From: Adiantum capillus-veneris
Taxonomy: Eukaryota > Streptophyta > Polypodiopsida > Polypodiales > Pteridaceae
Direction of reading: 5' to 3'
NCBI GenBank assembly: GCA_014529385.2
Contig: CM043963.1
Coordinates: 93,713,912-93,777,911 of the forward strand
DNA: 64,000 nt
In this document: piece by piece, positions 53,495 through 64,000 of the stretch
How positions within the stretch are numbered: position 1 is the first letter of the stretch
How the letters are laid out: the number at the start of each line of letters is the position of its first letter
The notes under the pieces: generated by a model
The model's input: the letters and a program-made list of their open reading frames with translations, nothing else
Told to the model about the DNA's origin: nothing
The model's database searches: none
Position numbers and translations under genes: made by a program

Positions 53495-54158
53495 TGACTA
53501 CAGGGTTTAGTCCACCTATGCTTTTATATGGATTTCAACCTAGATCACCCATTACGGTGGGGTTGGCTAAGGAGAAGATACAACAAGCGAAGGATTTTCT
53601 TCGAGATCATTTTGACATGCTTCACATTGCTAGACAGAATGTTAAGCAAGCTCAAGATCGATATAAGAAGTACGCAGATGAGCATCGTCGTCTTGCTACT
53701 TTCAGAGAAGGAGACAAGGTTTTCCTCAAGGTTCCAGAGCATTCAAAAAGTCTGAAGATGGGAAAAGTTGCTAAACTTTCACCACGCTATTGTAGACCAT
53801 TTACCATTCTCAAACGTGTAGGTCAAGTGGCCTATAAGTTAGCTCTTCTAGAGCACTCACACGAGTTCATCCTATTTTTCATGTTAGCCGTTTACGAAAA
53901 TAGCTAGGACATAATGATAATGTCATTGACACAGGTGTATTAGTTCACCTTATTGAACCGCCAAGCATCCCTCATGAGTCTGAAAAGATTTTGGATTCTC
54001 ATGAGCTTTACACCAGACATCATGTTAGACAACAAGTGTTGGTAAAATGGCTAAATAGACCTAAAGAAGGTTCTACATGGGAGAATGTCTTCGCACTTAA
54101 GAAACATTTTCCTATGTTTGTTTTCCACGACATAAATGATTCTCCAAGGGGGGGTTAA
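53495..54158 (+). pseudogene. pol: Element F: integrase C-terminus and chromodomain
   Basis: It continues the integrase broken at 3917. TTGFSPPMLLYGFQPRSPI is the conserved block after EFSYNSS. Then come a helical region, the GPY/F-type module (GDKVFLKVP, LSPRYCRPFTILKRVG) and, after a frameshift near 53865, HPIFHVSRLRK. A chromodomain-like tail (VLVKWLNRPKEGSTWENV, then LKKHFP) ends at TAA 54156. Such a tail marks chromoviruses and is thought to guide integration to particular chromatin. A G-run at 54146-54154 is the probable polypurine tract. Confidence 0.83.
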
Positions 54159-54303
54159 TTTAAGGACATGGGTCCTACGGGCAAGGCCACCAGCACGGCC
54201 GAACAGTGTGTAAGCTAGGGGGAGGCTATAAGATAGCACGGGTGGGTGGAGACTAGCACACGCATTACCACCTCCCTTTCGAGAGAGGTTGTGTATTGGC
54301 ATG

Positions 54304-54306
<3 letters not shown>

Positions 54307-54363
<57 letters not shown>
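54307..54363. repeat. (GA)n microsatellite
   Basis: Nearly pure GA repeat of about 57 bases. Confidence 0.95.
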
Positions 54364-54364
<1 letters not shown>

Positions 54365-54656
54365 CAATGATCAATGAAAGTAAGATAGGGGGAGCAATAG
54401 AAAGAGACATAGAGATCAACCTCTGAAAGATCAAAGAGGTTAATTTTCAACAACGACTCACATCAAAGCATCTTCACTTTTTGGTAAAATATGATAACTT
54501 GCAATGAAAAAGTGGATTGACTGCACGAACACGTAGATAGATAGAGGGAGGGAGAGAGATAATATAAACAGAAGTTCTACCTCACTCCAAACCTTTTCCT
54601 TAGAAGGAAATTTTGATCACCATTCTACTACATCTAGAGATAAAAGGAATTTTTTA

Positions 54657-54683
54657 CTCTCTCTCTCTCTCTCTCTCTCTCTC
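54657..54683. repeat. (CT)n microsatellite
   Basis: Pure CT repeat of about 27 bases. Confidence 0.95.
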
Positions 54684-57258
54684 AACAAAAAGAGGCTGAT
54701 TTGTATTACGTGAAAAAAACTCTAAGAATGCCTAAATGATGATGACTCTAATAATACTGAAGTAAAAAACTAAAACTGTGAGAATTGAGTACGACTAGCC
54801 ATATGAGCAAATTGGAAAACCAAAAACCAAATGAAAAGTTGTCTTACAAATTACCTATGGTAAGATAAATGGAGAGAGGATGACATCAGCCTTAGAAAGA
54901 TAGGCATTTCCACCAAAAGCATGCTCTTACCCAGGCACCATACTCAATGTTAAGGTAGTAGGCCCATTGACTAAGGGCCTACTACCTCATTAAGTCGAGG
55001 AGAGTACAATATTCAAGTTTAAAGTTCAAAAGAGATGTGTCACATTAAGAAAACCAAAAAAGTGAAGCAAGTCTTTTCAAGATAATGACTTTAGAGAAGA
55101 TTGTACTCAAGTAGGACTTTTAAGACTTTGTCAGCTAATAGAAAATAGTGTGGATGTTGTACATAGTCTTGCGTGGATGTTTTCAATGATTTTTGCATGT
55201 TTCTCAGGGTCATGCATAACCCTCATATGAGCAGTATGTTTAAAGGTAGTATATTCTTGAAAACACAATAATAAAATTAATCAAGCATGGGTAAGTAAAC
55301 TTGGATTAACTTGCAACTTAAAATCGGCAAATTCAAAAGACTACAATATCCGTGAGCAGGAACCCAATCTATAGTCAAGGAAAGACCACCTAACACCTAT
55401 CAACCTGTGGGTCAATCAAAGCAAACAATAAATAATCTAAAGCCAGTGTCCCGGTCCACCTAGTTATCTAGGAGGTCCTTTTGGTTAGGATGTGTGTTTT
55501 GTTATATCAAACTTAATACATATACACAAAAGAACATAACGTTCACAAGACAATTAGCTTTAGATAACTGCACAAAGATTGTTACAAAAATGACTCAGTC
55601 TTGGATTCATTTTCGTACACTATAATAAGAATGGGGCATCATTCCAATGATCCTATACAAAAGAAAAAGTGTTGTGGAGGTCATTTAGGTTGAATCAACA
55701 GGGATCTTCAAAGTCAGACAATAGCTAAGCCAAAACCCTTTTAAGTAAAGATTGCATCCTCACCTGCATCCATATAAAGAAGACAACAGATTTGTTAGCC
55801 TTGAATACGTATTAGAGGTGTCAACAAACCTATCAGTTGTTATCCTTGTCCTATTTAAAAATATTTTAACTTAAACTACTATCTAATTTTTTTTTTAATT
55901 GCTATGTGCATTTTGTAAGCATCAAAAGGCCATCACCCCTTCTAATTCAAGGCATAACAAAATTTATGTTCCGGATTTTAACTCATCTATAGTTTTTCTT
56001 ATAACTTCCAAATTTAATCATGTTAAGCTCCCTTTTGAAGTATTTTTGAATATACTTTCATTATGTTCTTAGGTTATCTAGTCAAGCTACACACTTGTCT
56101 CAATGCCTTTCACAACCACCACAATTGAAAAGCATGTAAGGATTGAGAAAAAAATTATGAGTGTGGAGTTCTCATAGCATCATCTTAAATGATTCATGTA
56201 AAGATGCATGTAAGTATGCTACTTTTCCATTTCCATAGACATAGAGGTTTAAGAATGAAAAGAACTTACGATCCAAAAGTCGGCCTACAATAGTCCTGAT
56301 TTCTTAGTTATATCAAAGAAAAGCATCAACTAAGGTGTACAAGGTCTCTATCATTGGGATCAACCTAGCACTTTTATGCTTGAAAAATACCATCAATGCA
56401 TCATCAACAACAATATCAGAGGTACAAAACATGATCCTAATCGCCAATAAGTATTAACGATCTTTCTAAAAAAAACTAGAGAAAATTATCATATAGGAGT
56501 AATGTTAATAGGCCAACCACCTCAAACTTACTTTTTGGTGTTCCGCGGTAAGTTTCCACAATAAAAGAACAATATTCAAAACGCTTTCCACACCACGAAA
56601 GCCTTCTATTTATAGCAAGTTCTCAATCTTTTATTTTAAAAAATTGGTAGATAGTGATAGAAGTATTAGATTTGAGCAATATTAGTACGCCCTTTATCCT
56701 TTAACTTATCCAACTCCAATTTATTTATGGTGCTCCCACACAAGCATCCAAGAAAATTGTCCAAAAAAAAAACAATGTTCATACTAGTTTTAGGACCATT
56801 AGGTATATATTATAGAATTTATCAAAAGTAGAGATGCTACATTCAACCTACACATGACCAAAAGGTTCACCATCCTTTGCACAATGAATACCTTAATCAC
56901 TACCATCAAGTATTATATATGAACCTTGCCAATATATGCAAAATAGCAGCACGTTCACAATTTCAAGATGACAATGAAAGAGCACCTGAGAAGTAGCCGA
57001 TTGCTCAATGATATCCATGGTGCACAACACACATATCAAAAAGCAACATCACTTGCGTCCGTCCCTCTCTTTCTCAAACACAAACACACCCTCATCTTCA
57101 AATAAGAAGCATCTCTGTATGTGTATCCATGTGGTAGCAGTATTGAGCTCAATTGTAGCCAGCTACAAAATCTCCACCATATCTTGGCATGCAGGAGTCG
57201 GGACTACAAATCCAGTAGTAAGATAGTTAGTAAGCAAGACTACCTGGTAGCATATGGG

Positions 57259-57579
57259 TGTAAAGTGTGAGATTTGTCCTAAGGTGTGAGTCAAGGAGAG
57301 GAGAGTGGATTTATCCCACATGCTGTGGAGCAAGGCTGTAGAGCTACTTAAAGCTCATTTCATGAATGAATAAACACAACTCTATTTTGCACTACATGCT
57401 TGTCTATGGTGAGCTTGTGCTAAGCTAAGTCAATACTCAAGATTGTGTTTATGAGTCCAAGCTAGTTCTATCTTGGAACCTAATTCACTTGAGTGATAAC
57501 CTTGCTTACACACACACTCACGCATTGACGCTATGTTTCTCTTTCATCCACCATAGCTAGCACGATCCAATTCCTAACA
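57259..57579 (+). repeat. 5' LTR of element I
   Basis: 321 bp, closely matched by 60005-60325. Confidence 0.93.
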
Positions 57580-57581
57580 TT

Positions 57582-57594
57582 TGGTACCAGAGCC
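57582..57594 (+). promoter_or_regulatory. tRNA-iMet-like primer-binding site of element I
   Basis: TGGTACCAGAGCC, a one-base variant of the initiator-Met site TGGTATCAGAGCC, two bases after the LTR. Confidence 0.82.
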
Positions 57595-58011
57595 ATGGTG
57601 TGCTAGCTAGGATTGTCATTATGCATTAGTGTGTGTTAATTATTAGCATCTCCATTAGATCGATTAGCATTTCATTGTTACGGCCCATTAACATTTTCAT
57701 AACTAGTTGCATCTCACTAATTAAGCACTAATCTAGTTATGTGTGGGCATGTCCTTGGCACACCCAAGAGGCCACTACCCTCCATGTCTAGATAGGCTTG
57801 ATTAGGGAGAAGATTAGTATCCAATTTTTGCATACTCTAGTCATTTTTTGTGTCCTAGTTTGCACCTCCAATTAATCTCTCCACCTTTGCAATCACCTAA
57901 CAACATTGACCTTATCTCGAAGTTCTCAACGCAAGCTTTCCATAGAACCTTCAAGCTCTCCAATCCGAGCCCAAGAACTCCATTAAACCTATCCTCAATA
58001 TTGCCTATTAT

Positions 58012-58014
<3 letters not shown>

Positions 58015-58073
<59 letters not shown>
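58015..58073. repeat. (GT)n microsatellite
   Basis: A GT repeat of about 59 bases inside element I. The Cys-Val open frames across it are artefacts. Confidence 0.95.
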
Positions 58074-58074
<1 letters not shown>

Positions 58075-58760
58075 AGCCTGCTAATATGAGCTTAACACTC
58101 TATTTTCAGGAGCCCCTTACAAGCAAAGGTCGTGGGCCTTGTTGGCTAGTGCACCACAAATGGAGTATTGACTTCGTGGGGTCCGAGGTTCAAATTGGCA
58201 AAGCTATTTCGGGCAACTCGGGCGGACTCGAATTCTCATTAGGAAACAGTTTTTTTTGGAGCTGGCGGGTCCGCTGGGGAGGAGTCCCACAGCAGTGTCC
58301 AAATCGATAGCCCTCAAAGGGCGCTTCTTTTTTGGCTCCACTAAGCGGGCCATCCCGCAGCATTCCTCACATCCCTCGGTCCTTAATAGGCATGCATTCC
58401 CACGCGCTTACTGCCTCAGGCCTCCGAGAGCTTTTTAAGCCCCTGCTCCCACGGAGTAGCAATTCCAAGAGGCTCAAAGCCCTAAGCTTGTTAGAAGGAA
58501 TTGTTCCCACTGTGTGGCTAGCTCTCCCAAGCCTCGAATTTATTGGTGCCCCACAAAGGCAACCATTCTCTTTGACATTCAAAGGTGGCCTCAAGCACTA
58601 AAGAAGAAAGGTAGAAGACGCTTCTTCGAGCATACAAAGCTTTTAAAAGGAGCTCCAAAGGTATCCAAAGCCAGCTTCAAAGGCTCATTCCAGTCATCAA
58701 AGTAGAACTCAAAGGTGTATGGGAAGGGTGACTTCACCTCAAGTGAAGAGGTACTTCACA
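58074..58760 (+). other. Unidentified less AT-rich segment inside element I
   Basis: Clearly less AT-rich than its surroundings. Short overlapping open frames exist in several phases with no recognisable domain. It could be leader sequence or a captured fragment of other DNA, and I cannot tell which. Confidence 0.4.
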
Positions 58761-58944
58761 TTAAGAGAATTTTTTATTAAGATGACATTAAAATTGAAAT
58801 CTCGCAGCCAAGCACAATAACTTGCAAATAAATATCTTCTTTCTTTATTTGTGCACCGTGTAAAGAGGCAGACACTGGCTAGGAGAGTCTCCTAAGCTAA
58901 GACCCCTCTATCAGCACAAATAAGGGACAAGGGAATATAAAAAT

Positions 58945-59833
58945 TCAATGGGGAAGGATTTCACACTTGGAAAAAAAAGTTAAGAGGCTATCTTATGAAA
59001 AAATGTTTGTGGTCTGTCATCAGCACTGCCTTAGAGCAACAAGCCGAACCCGATGGAGTGCACACTAGGGCATCTACACTCATAGCAAGTGCATAGAATT
59101 TGGCCAAAGACGAACAAGCATTAGGAATTATCATCACCTCCTTGCATGACAACTACGTGCATTTCATAGATGAATGTAAGCATGCACATGATGCCTGGCA
59201 TGTCCTAGAAAGTAATTTTGGAGCTAGGGCCAAAAGAAGCAAAGTTAGTTACAAAGTTACTATGATTGAAGGGGAGGACATTGCTAGCCTAGTGAATAGG
59301 CTTAAGAGCATTGTCACGCAGCTCACTTACATCCAAGTTGAATTACTAGAAGATGACAAAGTGGCCATTCTATTAAGTGCACTTCCACCTTCTTATGACC
59401 ACTTAGTCACAATTCTTGAAGAAAAGAACCAGCGCCACCATTTCAAGATGTCATCAACTCAGTCCAAGCATAAGAAATAAAGCAAAGAGGTTCACTCACC
59501 TCATCAGGAGGAGTTTTTGTCGCAACATCTTCAAGGGGAAGATATTCACCATCGACATCAACAAACGGAAGAAAATGTTATGGATGTGGAAGAATGGGAC
59601 ACGTAGCGAAAGATTGCTACACAAACAAACCTTGCAACAAATGTGGTAGGAAGGGACACCCTCCTTCTCAATGCTACTCAGATGGAGGCTGTAGCAGTGG
59701 AGAAAGTAGCAGAAGTAGAAGCAACAGCAGAAGCAACAAAGGCAAGAGACCTGACAGAGGATCAGCTCACATAGTAGAAGACAAAAAGGATGAAGACGAG
59801 AGCAACATTGTCTTTTATGAAGACCCATTTTGA
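58945..59833 (+). pseudogene. gag: Element I gag with two CCHC zinc knuckles
   Basis: Readable from about 58945 (FNGEGFHTWKKKLRGYL, the copia gag start block), but an upstream TAA leaves no clear ATG. A TAG at about 59096 interrupts the frame. Then the UBN2-type domain follows at 59100-59425 (HAHDAWHVLESNFGA, LSALPPSYDHLV). A frame change near 59428 leads to two zinc knuckles at 59576-59674, CYGCGRMGHVAKDC and CNKCGRKGHPPSQC, and an acidic Ser/Arg-rich tail ending EDPF at 59833. It would bind and package RNA. No pol follows. Confidence 0.78.
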
Positions 59834-59855
59834 AGATGCAGACTCTCTACTTGTA

Positions 59856-59864
59856 GGGGAGGAC
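59856..59864 (+). promoter_or_regulatory. Probable polypurine tract of element I
   Basis: AGGGGAGGA, similar to copia plus-strand primers, but about 140 bases from the 3' LTR instead of adjacent. Confidence 0.45.
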
Positions 59865-59870
59865 TTTTTT

Positions 59871-60001
59871 CCTGTGTGGATTTCATCATCCTGTGTGGAT
59901 ATAACCATCCTTTGTGGATTTTTTCTTGTGTGGATTTTACCATCCTGTGTGGATATCACCATCCTTTGTGGACTTTATTTTCCTGTGTGGATATCACCAT
60001 C
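59871..60001 (+). repeat. 19-bp minisatellite before the 3' LTR of element I
   Basis: Seven units of 16-19 bases related to CCTGTGTGGATATCACCAT fill the gap between the purine tract and the LTR. Confidence 0.88.
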
Positions 60002-60004
60002 GTA

Positions 60005-60325
60005 TGTAAAGTGTGAGCTTTGTCCTAAGGTGTGAGTCAAGGAGCGGAGAGTGGATTTATCCCATATGCTGTGGAGCAAGGCTGTAGAGCTACTTAAAGC
60101 TCATTTCATGAATGAATAAACACAACTCTATTTTGCACTACATGCTTGTCTATGGTGAGCTTGTGCTAAGTTAAGTCAATACTCAAGATTCTGTTTATGA
60201 GTCCAAGCTAATTCTATCTTGGAACCTAATTCACTTGAGTGATAACCTTGCTTACACACACACTCGCGCATTGACGCTATGTTTCTCTCTCATCCACCAC
60301 AGCTAACACTATCCAATTCCTAACA
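60005..60325 (+). repeat. 3' LTR of element I
   Basis: 321 bp, closely matched by 57259-57579 and followed by the target duplication ATGGG. Confidence 0.93.
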
Positions 60326-61509
60326 ATGGGAAAGAGAGATGATAGGAGAGTAGGTAGAGGGAAAAGCAACAACCAGAAGTTAAGCACTTGATGCCACCAA
60401 TAGAGGGATGCAACCAAATTCTAGCGCGAGGAAATGAGACCACCATAAAGAGTGTATGCAATAACACCTCGTTTTAACTAGCGTGGTTGGTGAGGGAATT
60501 CCCACCACACCATACGAAATGCCAAAAAGTCCCCACAATCAGTTGGTAGAAAGACACTCACCATGATCAATAGTAGGGAGCCAAGAATTAATAAGGGTAT
60601 TTACTCAAAATAATTACAGCTTTAGTAACTTGTAATGGTTTCCACAACAGGTCTTCACCTTCACAGGGAGCCATTGATATGTAGGTAAGGGAGTTCACAT
60701 TTAGAGGGTCAAGACTAAGAAGCAACAATTGCAGTAGGAGGTATCACCATATATAAGTAAGGCCCAAATTTCCACGGAGGGCTTAGGAGCAAAAAGGAAA
60801 GAAAGCACAATACTCCTCACATTCAAATTACCAAAAAAGTATTGCAAGGCTAAGTGAAGGCAACAAAGTTGATGCTTGCTTTTCCTCACTCTCAATCTTA
60901 TGTTCACCTAACTACATTAGTAGATCAAGATCCATATAATCTTTTACATGTGATTAACCTCATGGTCTTTTGGACCCTCAAACATAGACTTCTGAAAGAC
61001 CTTAGATAACATCATAAAGGATCTTGGAAAGCGTGAGAGGGATAGCATAGGAATGGGGAAAGTTGGGAGCACTACACTAGGCTACATTGATATGAATAAA
61101 CAAAGTTTAAGTGTAGTAGTGACCCGGGGTTGCATTGTATGTAAGTTCAAGTTACAATTACAAAACAATTGTAGAAACACTCTTTTATTTTTGTTAATAC
61201 GAAGTGATTAAGAGATAAATAATGTCTCTTTTATTTTTCAAACAGTGATAAGTAGAGAAACAAGGTCAGAGGGCATCTCCATGCCATTAAGATCGATATC
61301 CCCTACAATGCATACACACATGGTGTATCAAATATGTCCACTACCTAGCACAACACAAATTTGAACAAAGAGTTAGGTAAGCAAACATCTTCAAGACCAA
61401 TTACTTAAAAGTATTGTGAGAGAAAATTCTCAATCTCACTTTATATAGCTTTGTGTCTTCCTTCGTAAATAACAATGTAGTATGTGAAGATCCCCTTCGC
61501 TTAGGGGGG

Positions 61510-61518
61510 GGAGAGAGA

Positions 61519-61552
<34 letters not shown>
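61510..61552. repeat. (GA)n microsatellite
   Basis: A GA repeat of about 43 bases with one CA interruption. Confidence 0.95.
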
Positions 61553-63073
61553 TGAACTTATGCATCAGTTTTTTGATAATAGCAAAGGTATTTTTTTGGC
61601 TAATCAAACAAAAAAATCTTAGAAATCATGATTGGGATATTATGTGACATGCAAGTCTACAAATCCTCATAAAGTATACACCATGTATACTAGGGTAATA
61701 TGAATCCTATCTATAGATCCTAAACAATTGGGCCATGCTACGAGCAAAAAAATGTATCGTTTCTAAGTTGCTTGTTGCCAACAAATGAACATCAAATAAT
61801 AGATTGTTCAATAGAACAATACTTAAAGCAACCAGAAGTTTCTTTAAGTTTCAAGAAAGTTACAAGGATAGACACATTGATGTGGGTGAATTTTCATTGA
61901 TTGTCTTTTGAAAGATTTTAAATGTCATCTCCTCCATTTTCTTGTATGAGATGTCACTATCGATAGTTAGCTAGAGTTGCATTATCATAGCTTTGGAGGA
62001 TGATTTTATATAAGAATGAAGCATCCAATAATATATTTGGCACTACCTTATCGATGCATAAAGAATAGTTGCACATGCTGCCACCTCAAGGGACCGTGAG
62101 TGAGGAGAGCAGTGCTCAAATTTCTTTTTTCCAAAAACTTGGGGCAAACCTATATATGAGAAATTTTAGAGATAAATTGATTATATTCTAAGGTATTTAT
62201 ACTTAAATTTTGTAGGTTTTCTCACCTTCAAGTTTAAAATTTAGAGGTATATCTTAAAATTTGTAGATGGATTTGTACTATAGCTAGATTTTTGCTAGGC
62301 ACTGGAGGAGAGTGTCATAGAGTTTAGCCTTGCTTCCAATGAGTCGCAGCAATGTTCAGGTCACATACTAATATACTTTATGCATGTGCAAAGATGGTTA
62401 TTGATACAACTAGGGACATTCATAAAACTATGTTCAATTATGAAACCTAAAAGGCAATGCTCTTTTTTATTTCTATAAGTAGAAACAAACTAGAAAGAAG
62501 AGCTTTATTCAAGATATTATTAAAAATAAGTGCAAGAAAGGTGTAGACTAAAGAAACTAACAATAGAATTTTTATCATGAACCCTTGAATCGCTCACGTA
62601 GGAGCACTAGGATGAATATAGGCCATGAATATATTTATGTTTATTACCATTTATCCATCTATCTCCCTTTAGTTTTGTGTATAAATAAACTTGCTTGAAT
62701 GATGTAAACATCTCGCAAGATTAACTTGTATTTTTTAGGCTTAATTGGTAGTGGCTCATTTTGATGATGTTTTGCGTCTTAGCACCAAGCTCATCCATGT
62801 TGTAGGAGCTAAGAGAGGGACATCAAGTAGAGATAAAGAATGGCACCATGCACTGAGATGCCTAGTCTTCTCATAGCACCCATGTCTTGGTTCCAGATGT
62901 GGCTAGATTTGTGGCTATTATGGAATTGTGGACACCTCAAGGCACATGTTGTACTTGAGGGCGATTGTATTCTTTTCAAGTTCATATATATAATTTTCTC
63001 TCCACTCACAATTTTATGTATGGAAAAAAAAATTATTAACTTGTATTTGATTCAACTAGAGTACTAGAAGACT

Positions 63074-63077
<4 letters not shown>

Positions 63078-63143
<66 letters not shown>
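63078..63143. repeat. (GA)n microsatellite
   Basis: A pure GA repeat of about 66 bases. Confidence 0.95.
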
Positions 63144-63146
<3 letters not shown>

Positions 63147-63882
63147 ATTTACCTACAACATGCTTACTATTTTGTGTTCCAAGTTAAGAAAATGAGAGAT
63201 ATATGATGAGCAGTGTTAGAAAAAAATTGGGGTCCAATGTATTTTAACCGGCTAAAATCCTAAAATCCCTGTTAGATTTTGAGTTAGCCTTGAAGAAAAC
63301 TAGGAAAGTTTTAGTGTAATTACCGGCAAAAGCTTCAAATTTTGACCTAAAAACCGGAAGAATTTCAAGTTTGCCCTTGTTTTCTTCAATAAGGAAAAAT
63401 GATTTTTTCTAGCCCTGATGATGAGTGCTATGTTCAAAATTAGTTGTGTAACTAAAAAGAAGGGATTAAACTATATGTATAAATTGGTTGAGATTGGCCC
63501 AAAAAATCATAAGCAAGAAAAGCAAGCAACTTGCATATATATAGCTACTTGGTCTTATTGGTTGGCTTCAACTCTATAAATATTTTTAAAAAAAATTATT
63601 TTTAAGTGCTCAATTGAGCTTGAATTGCATTAATCAACGAAAGTTACAAGCAGCCCTCGCATATCCTTTGCACATGGACCTTTTTAAAAAAATACATCAA
63701 CTGGATGCACTTCCATGACTACTCTTTCTTGTGAAGTTTGCACTTCTTATCCGATTAGGGGATTGGAGGAAGCTTTTTCAGGGAGATTTTGAGAAAGCTT
63801 TTTGTAAAAAATGGAATAATTGATTTTTTTATAAAAAGATTTCTCTATGCTCATTTTAGGAGATTGAGTCAAAAAAGACAAA

Positions 63883-63885
<3 letters not shown>

Positions 63886-63956
<71 letters not shown>
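63886..63956. repeat. (CT)n microsatellite
   Basis: A CT repeat of about 71 bases with one GT interruption. Confidence 0.95.
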
Positions 63957-64000
63957 GGTCGACGTAGCACCTACTTCGACAACCATAGTGATTAATTTTA

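Larger units (their letters stand above)
54159..57258. other. No supported gene; possible element F 3' LTR and AT-rich DNA
   Basis: The sequence just after the F polypurine tract should be its 3' LTR, but no second copy lies in the window, so its extent is unknown. A GA run (54307-54363) and a CT run (54657-54683) are present. Otherwise the region is AT-rich without coding signal or recognised repeat. Confidence 0.5.
57259..60325 (+). mobile_element. Element I: complete non-autonomous Ty1/copia-type element (3.1 kb)
   Basis: Two 321-bp LTRs (57259-57579, 60005-60325) start TGTAAAGTGTGAG and end TTCCTAACA. The exact 5-bp target duplication is ATGGG (57254-57258, 60326-60330). A primer site follows the 5' LTR. 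The 2.4-kb interior contains a GT microsatellite, a less AT-rich unidentified segment, a gag remnant with two zinc knuckles, and a minisatellite next to the 3' LTR. No protease, integrase, RT or RNase H is present, so mobility would need another copia element's enzymes. Confidence 0.9.
60326..64000. other. No supported gene; AT-rich DNA with microsatellites
   Basis: Continuous with 54159-57258 before insertion of element I. GA runs are at 61510-61552 and 63078-63143, and a CT run at 63886-63956. Short open frames are scattered, repetitive or overlapping, without domain signal. Confidence 0.6.

Noticed and set aside
58017-58310. Open frames through the GT repeat (Cys-Val runs)
   Set aside because: Microsatellite translation without a coding signal.
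63747-63995. Open frames through GA/CT repeats (Arg-Glu or Ser-Leu runs)
   Set aside because: Microsatellite artefacts.
60326-64000. A host gene with introns in the right-hand region
   Set aside because: Only short open frames, no recognisable protein blocks or consistent splice structure.

Overview
The window looks like heterochromatic, gene-poor DNA from a land plant with a large genome. Almost every interpretable base belongs to LTR retrotransposons: Ty3/gypsy of Tat-like, Athila/Tat-type and chromovirus character, and Ty1/copia. The primer-binding sites match plant initiator-Met and Asp tRNAs. I see no host gene, rRNA or tRNA gene, so the species cannot be named. A fern, lycophyte or gymnosperm would fit, but that is inference.

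Layout. The outermost layer is a decayed chromovirus, F, whose pol is seen at 2296-3917 and resumes at 53500-54158. Two elements interrupt F. The first is G, a Tat-like gypsy of which only the 3' end (1-2295) is visible. The second is E, a decayed gypsy spanning 3918-53494. E's own 3' LTR (about 1.45 kb remaining) was hit three more times: by copia A (9691-15345, target duplication GGTTG), by copia B on the minus strand (15627-39471, target duplication AAAAG), and by gypsy C (40152-53114). Copia B in turn carries a 19.4-kb minus-strand gypsy, D (19329-38751), inside its gag. The nesting is therefore four deep: F contains E, E contains B, B contains D. E's 5' LTR is not interrupted and serves as the empty-site reference for the three insertions in its 3' LTR.

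Gypsy C is a tandem compound: a truncated unit and a full unit share a central LTR (LTR-pol-LTR-gag-pol-LTR). The two complete LTRs are nearly identical, and the full polyprotein is broken by one nonsense codon and two single-base shifts.

Gypsy D is the most unusual object. Besides gag, protease, RT, RNase H and integrase it shows: a duplicated integrase zinc-finger module; a second aspartic-protease-like domain after the integrase; a second copy of the polypurine tract; and a roughly 1,145-codon accessory reading frame, rich in coiled coil, between pol and the 3' LTR. It also carries seven copies of a 16-18 bp palindrome at roughly 300-bp spacing, confined to its two noncoding blocks. I could not identify the accessory protein.

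Right of F, 54159-57258 and 60326-64000 hold no gene I can support, only AT-rich sequence and microsatellites. Between them lies element I (57259-60325), a complete 3.1-kb non-autonomous copia element (target duplication ATGGG) that encodes a gag with two zinc knuckles but no pol.
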